Part shown: positions 12,401 to 14,130 of the stretch, piece after piece | Layout: each line of letters starts with the position of its first letter | How positions within the stretch are numbered: the stretch's first letter is position 1 | NCBI GenBank assembly: GCA_009783605.1 | Contig: WRDE01000014.1 | Coordinates: 1-14,130 of the forward strand | DNA from: Oscillospiraceae bacterium | GTDB taxonomy: Bacteria; Bacillota; Clostridia; Oscillospirales; Acutalibacteraceae | Direction: 5' to 3' | Length of the DNA stretch: 14,130 nucleotides | The notes under the pieces: generated by a model | Seen by the model: the letters and a program-made list of their open reading frames with translations, nothing else | Told to the model about the DNA's origin: nothing | Database searches by the model: none | Program-made: the position numbers and the translations under genes

Positions 12401-14130
12401 TATATAAAAGAGTTGTGGAGGAAGACCCGGATTTCCACCAAGCGGTAACCCAGCTGACGACCGGCAAAAACGGGACGTTCAAGTTGACCGTGCTGCCTGA
12501 CGATGATATCTATCTGAAAGAGGTTAGCATAGGCAGATATTATCCCAGCGGGACGCTTTCCGGGGACATCAACCCGTTTATGCTCGGGGACAACGTCGCC
12601 ATGTTCGACATCCCCAGCGGGGCCGCGCTGCGGAAATTTGCCGCGGGCGGGACCACGCCGTTGAACGACGCGGTGTTCAATATCTATAAGGACGACGGGG
12701 GCGGCAACTGGAGCCTGATGCCCGGCGGGTTTATCAAGCGCCAGATTGCGGCTACCACGACCGCCCCGCCCAACCGCCCGATGCTGAACGCGTACTGGTA
12801 TGACCCGAACGGGAGCGATCAGGATCTGGTGACCGATTACCGGTATGCCGTCTACAGCGCCGTCAATCCGTCGCTGGTCGTGTCGGCGTTGGACGCGGAC
12901 AAGGGATTCATCTATGTGTTCGGGCTGCCGGCCGGCAACTATAAATTTGTCGAAACCAAGGCGCCGTTCGGGTACCAGCTGCAAGACCCGCCGCCCGAAG
13001 CGGAATTTTCGGTGAGCCTGACCGGCACGCCGCCGCCCACGCTGGAGGAGGCGATGGCGCAGACCGGCACCAACCATGTCACGGTCCAAAACGTGGACAA
13101 CGAAAACGTGACTGCGCCGAAGGTGAAGCTGCTGAAGGCGGGCGTGCCCTCGGACAATGTGGCGGCCGCCGGCACGCCGATGTCGGGGGTCGGGTTCAAG
13201 CTGCTGAAAACCACCGGCAATCTCGGGACCACAACCGAATACAAAACCGATCCCGAAGGCGTGGTGCTCTGGGACAGCGCCTATTTCGGCAGCGATTTCG
13301 CCGGGATCTATATGTTAGTCGAAACCTACTGCCCGTCCTCGGTCACCCCGATCGACCCGATCATGTTTGAGATCGGCGCCGACGGCAAGGTGCGGAACAT
13401 ACAGATTGAAAGCAAGGACGCGCCGTTTGTCTCGTTCAACAACCTGACCGGCGAGATCGAATTCAAGGTCAAAAACGCGGTGGATCCGCAAAAAGCGCTG
13501 CTGCAGGTGGTCAAAACCGTCGTGACAGCGGACGGTGGACCGGTCGCCGGCGGCAGCGGCTGGTATGAGTTTATCCTGAAGGACAGCGGCGGCGCGCCGG
13601 TTGATATCAGTGTGAAAGCAGAATTTACGCCGACGTCGGGCGGCAAATTTTCCACTGACGGCTCCGACGGCAAATTCCAGCTGAAAAACAACGGATTGGT
13701 GACGATAGACGATCTCACCGACAACGGGTCTTATACGGTTACCGAAATTTCGACCGGAAATTACACCACTACGGTGAAGGTGAATGCCGGAACGGCGACG
13801 GACGCGGTGTTTGGAACGGTCACCGCGAAGGCGGGCGAGGTCAAGACGGTTGAGTTTATCAATAAACTGCCGCCGGTGATCATTGAGGGCGACAAAGAAG
13901 TGACCGGGAACGGCACATGGCCGGAGGTGACCTTTACCTTTGAATTGAAGGAGTTGAACACATCAACCCTGGGCGATTATAAGGAGGAAGGCATCGAACG
14001 CACCGCGACGGTGGACGATGTCACAACGGCGGGGACCCACCATTTCGCCTTTGACCCGATCGCCGGCCTTGCCGACGGAACCCATTGGTTCGAGATAAAA
14101 GAGGTCGGAATCCCCGGCGTCGGATGGAAA
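9493..14130 (+). CDS. giant Cna_B/SpaA-domain surface adhesin (3' end beyond window)
   Basis: An open frame of 1546 codons starts at ATG 9493, with GGACGGGA 7 nt upstream, and runs off the right edge without a stop. It has a cytoplasmic head (1-20, ending RKRKK), a membrane/signal helix (about 21-47) with a possible A-G-A cleavage site at 48-50, and a possible Cna-like domain (about 52-190). A Pro-rich linker and about 700 residues of unclear fold follow; the latter includes a D2-like strand IVEDTL at 317-322. SpaA/Cna_B-like domains follow at about 935-1035, 1045-1202 (K1048, E1154 in ETKAPFGY, N1200) and 1209-1330 (E1277, N1328). A DUF5979/DUF7601-like domain (about 1334-1459; K1341, E1418, N1457) and an FctA-like domain (from 1461) complete it. 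The Lys/Asn pairs with Glu are the usual intramolecular isopeptide set. A sortase signal would be downstream. Likely role: cell-wall-anchored adhesin or pilus-like stalk. Confidence 0.92.
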   Translation, partial: MDNIYQSIIQAGKWDRKRKKIALAVFVPICVIALILTSVFVILPALTAGADVTGKTSHTLTVKISGQTVYTGTGSTGSVTTTTLRPGSVLSFILDWTVTDKLYLFQDGDQFIFNILSIGNSALLSILPPAESIPLRIEGVLVGEGTFKWSGGTLQYIVTFNSMAKNVLVRGGNATGAAQFKLSGGEGTIPITFEDSYTGNFDTDPEPEEPYDPGGVTGIPGGSFPYIPPERDEPDIFKALVNDDEWQSLLWDDSKVEVYTELNCPYPEAHYPNTNLFHDGDCYTKDYCHGLTFVVPFYGLQELFEKNPSRKPTDYVIVEDTLSANMRFAGFWREGGATNSMFTEGKYDNRLPSFFGVEVGLRAFDVADAYSGHTAGNGAFGDAKLDFIPDINGNTGPVTDYFHGVKTLQKDFTELNDEAAVRETPLSYAVIDLPDGRQKLIVNLGKFGMNVPPGEGLKANNIYKGGDTGNETAGTCAIKLLDRFLGFQQNPYDYIMDAIDTWEQHIIKLNEKDPPFDGYWGLTYTQQMQDQLALFKADLQKWLQYGDPSRGFPDTYRQETIDEYERLEQQWPEDNPTWPPEDFPDHYRNYFIRNNIFKPATFGDGQPFSDEYIEFLHYLAYEKNPIDKANPSYGYNVGLYIPCLGAIYDDNYFTHRYPNLQSLLWALEHASGDNLRAQTLAVNLASMVSGDYKDRFDTYREGGWNWIADGYLKGLLFHFPNMINYFDDVLDLGLTGTESFEQVMNRIKTTLGRGGGYAAIRADYCKGNTFYLLCDTYDTPIERADWPHDIIGYKNGDLSNNLLAQYLPIDTSALAPDGASIGSTYRPKPSNPAETNIMSIFGPYDYMDPLDQLSISNVRLWYRTVLIDESEDEFTNDVKITTNDYTKTVNKRWRHFYNATIWGRLPNQLGFIKADNYANQRTVEWEYDVTPNNFVKIVQGVAGAKFEVYYKDGNILLPFIKVSETGGIPIYKRVVEEDPDFHQAVTQLTTGKNGTFKLTVLPDDDIYLKEVSIGRYYPSGTLSGDINPFMLGDNVAMFDIPSGAALRKFAAGGTTPLNDAVFNIYKDDGGGNWSLMPGGFIKRQIAATTTAPPNRPMLNAYWYDPNGSDQDLVTDYRYAVYSAVNPSLVVSALDADKGFIYVFGLPAGNYKFVETKAPFGYQLQDPPPEAEFSVSLTGTPPPTLEEAMAQTGTNHVTVQNVDNENVTAPKVKLLKAGVPSDNVAAAGTPMSGVGFKLLKTTGNLGTTTEYKTDPEGVVLWDSAYFGSDFAGIYMLVETYCPSSVTPIDPIMFEIGADGKVRNIQIESKDAPFVSFNNLTGEIEFKVKNAVDPQKALLQVVKTVVTADGGPVAGGSGWYEFILKDSGGAPVDISVKAEFTPTSGGKFSTDGSDGKFQLKNNGLVTIDDLTDNGSYTVTEISTGNYTTTVKVNAGTATDAVFGTVTAKAGEVKTVEFINKLPPVIIEGDKEVTGNGTWPEVTFTFELKELNTSTLGDYKEEGIERTATVDDVTTAGTHHFAFDPIAGLADGTHWFEIKEVGIPGVGWK

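Noticed and set aside
12052..13089. 345-codon open frame on the minus strand
   Set aside because: It lies opposite the adhesin, whose in-frame domains match SpaA/Cna_B. The reverse reading gives low-complexity Arg/Gly/Val-rich protein with no motif, as expected in GC-rich DNA.
1..14130. insertion sequences, integrases or phage genes
   Set aside because: No transposase or integrase motif and no terminal inverted repeats with target duplications were seen. The tRNA-Leu shows no 3'-end duplication in the window.

Overview
The window looks like a chromosomal segment of an anaerobic clostridial Firmicute, most likely a gut or rumen Oscillospiraceae/Ruminococcaceae-type organism. This is inferred from the paired dockerin modules, strong AGGAGG-type ribosome sites, a tRNA gene without encoded CCA, fairly high GC in genes with AT-rich spacers, and the Gram-positive type of surface protein. 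No species can be named from the sequence alone.

Left part (1-2770, all minus strand). A SanA/YdcF-type DUF218 membrane protein runs off the left edge. It is preceded by a tRNA-Leu(UAG) gene and by a compact operon of nitroreductase, a 148-residue two-helix membrane protein and an 85-residue single-helix protein. nagB (glucosamine-6-phosphate deaminase) has its own promoter. A palindrome covers the predicted -10 of the nitroreductase promoter.

Middle (2837-7995, minus strand). Two secreted dockerin proteins lie in tandem. The first is a 1297-residue GH2 glycoside hydrolase (beta-galactosidase-like) with Ig-like modules, a putative carbohydrate-binding module and a C-terminal dockerin. The second is a 399-residue protein with an N-terminal dockerin followed by a seven-repeat DUF5050-type beta-propeller. 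They are probably cotranscribed and may assemble on a cellulosome-like scaffold. With nagB nearby, one inference is use of galactose- or amino-sugar-containing glycans.

Intergenic region (7996-8485). A divergent control region holds a perfect 12-bp-arm palindrome, a TTGACA promoter overlapped by a cre/LacI-like operator, and a structured 5' leader of about 130 nt.

Right part (8486-14130, plus strand). A surface-protein operon encodes a 105-residue coiled-coil protein of unknown function, a type I signal peptidase with a cytoplasmic extension, and a giant adhesin. The adhesin is open for 1546 codons and runs off the right edge. It has an N-terminal membrane/signal segment, a possible Cna-type adhesin domain, about 700 residues I do not recognise, and a row of SpaA/Cna_B and FctA-like prealbumin domains with recognisable Lys/Glu/Asn isopeptide sets. 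Its sortase signal and any sortase would lie beyond the window.

The most novel points are the unassigned central region of the adhesin, the small first gene of that operon, the leader RNA and palindrome in the divergent region, and the dockerin-propeller protein.
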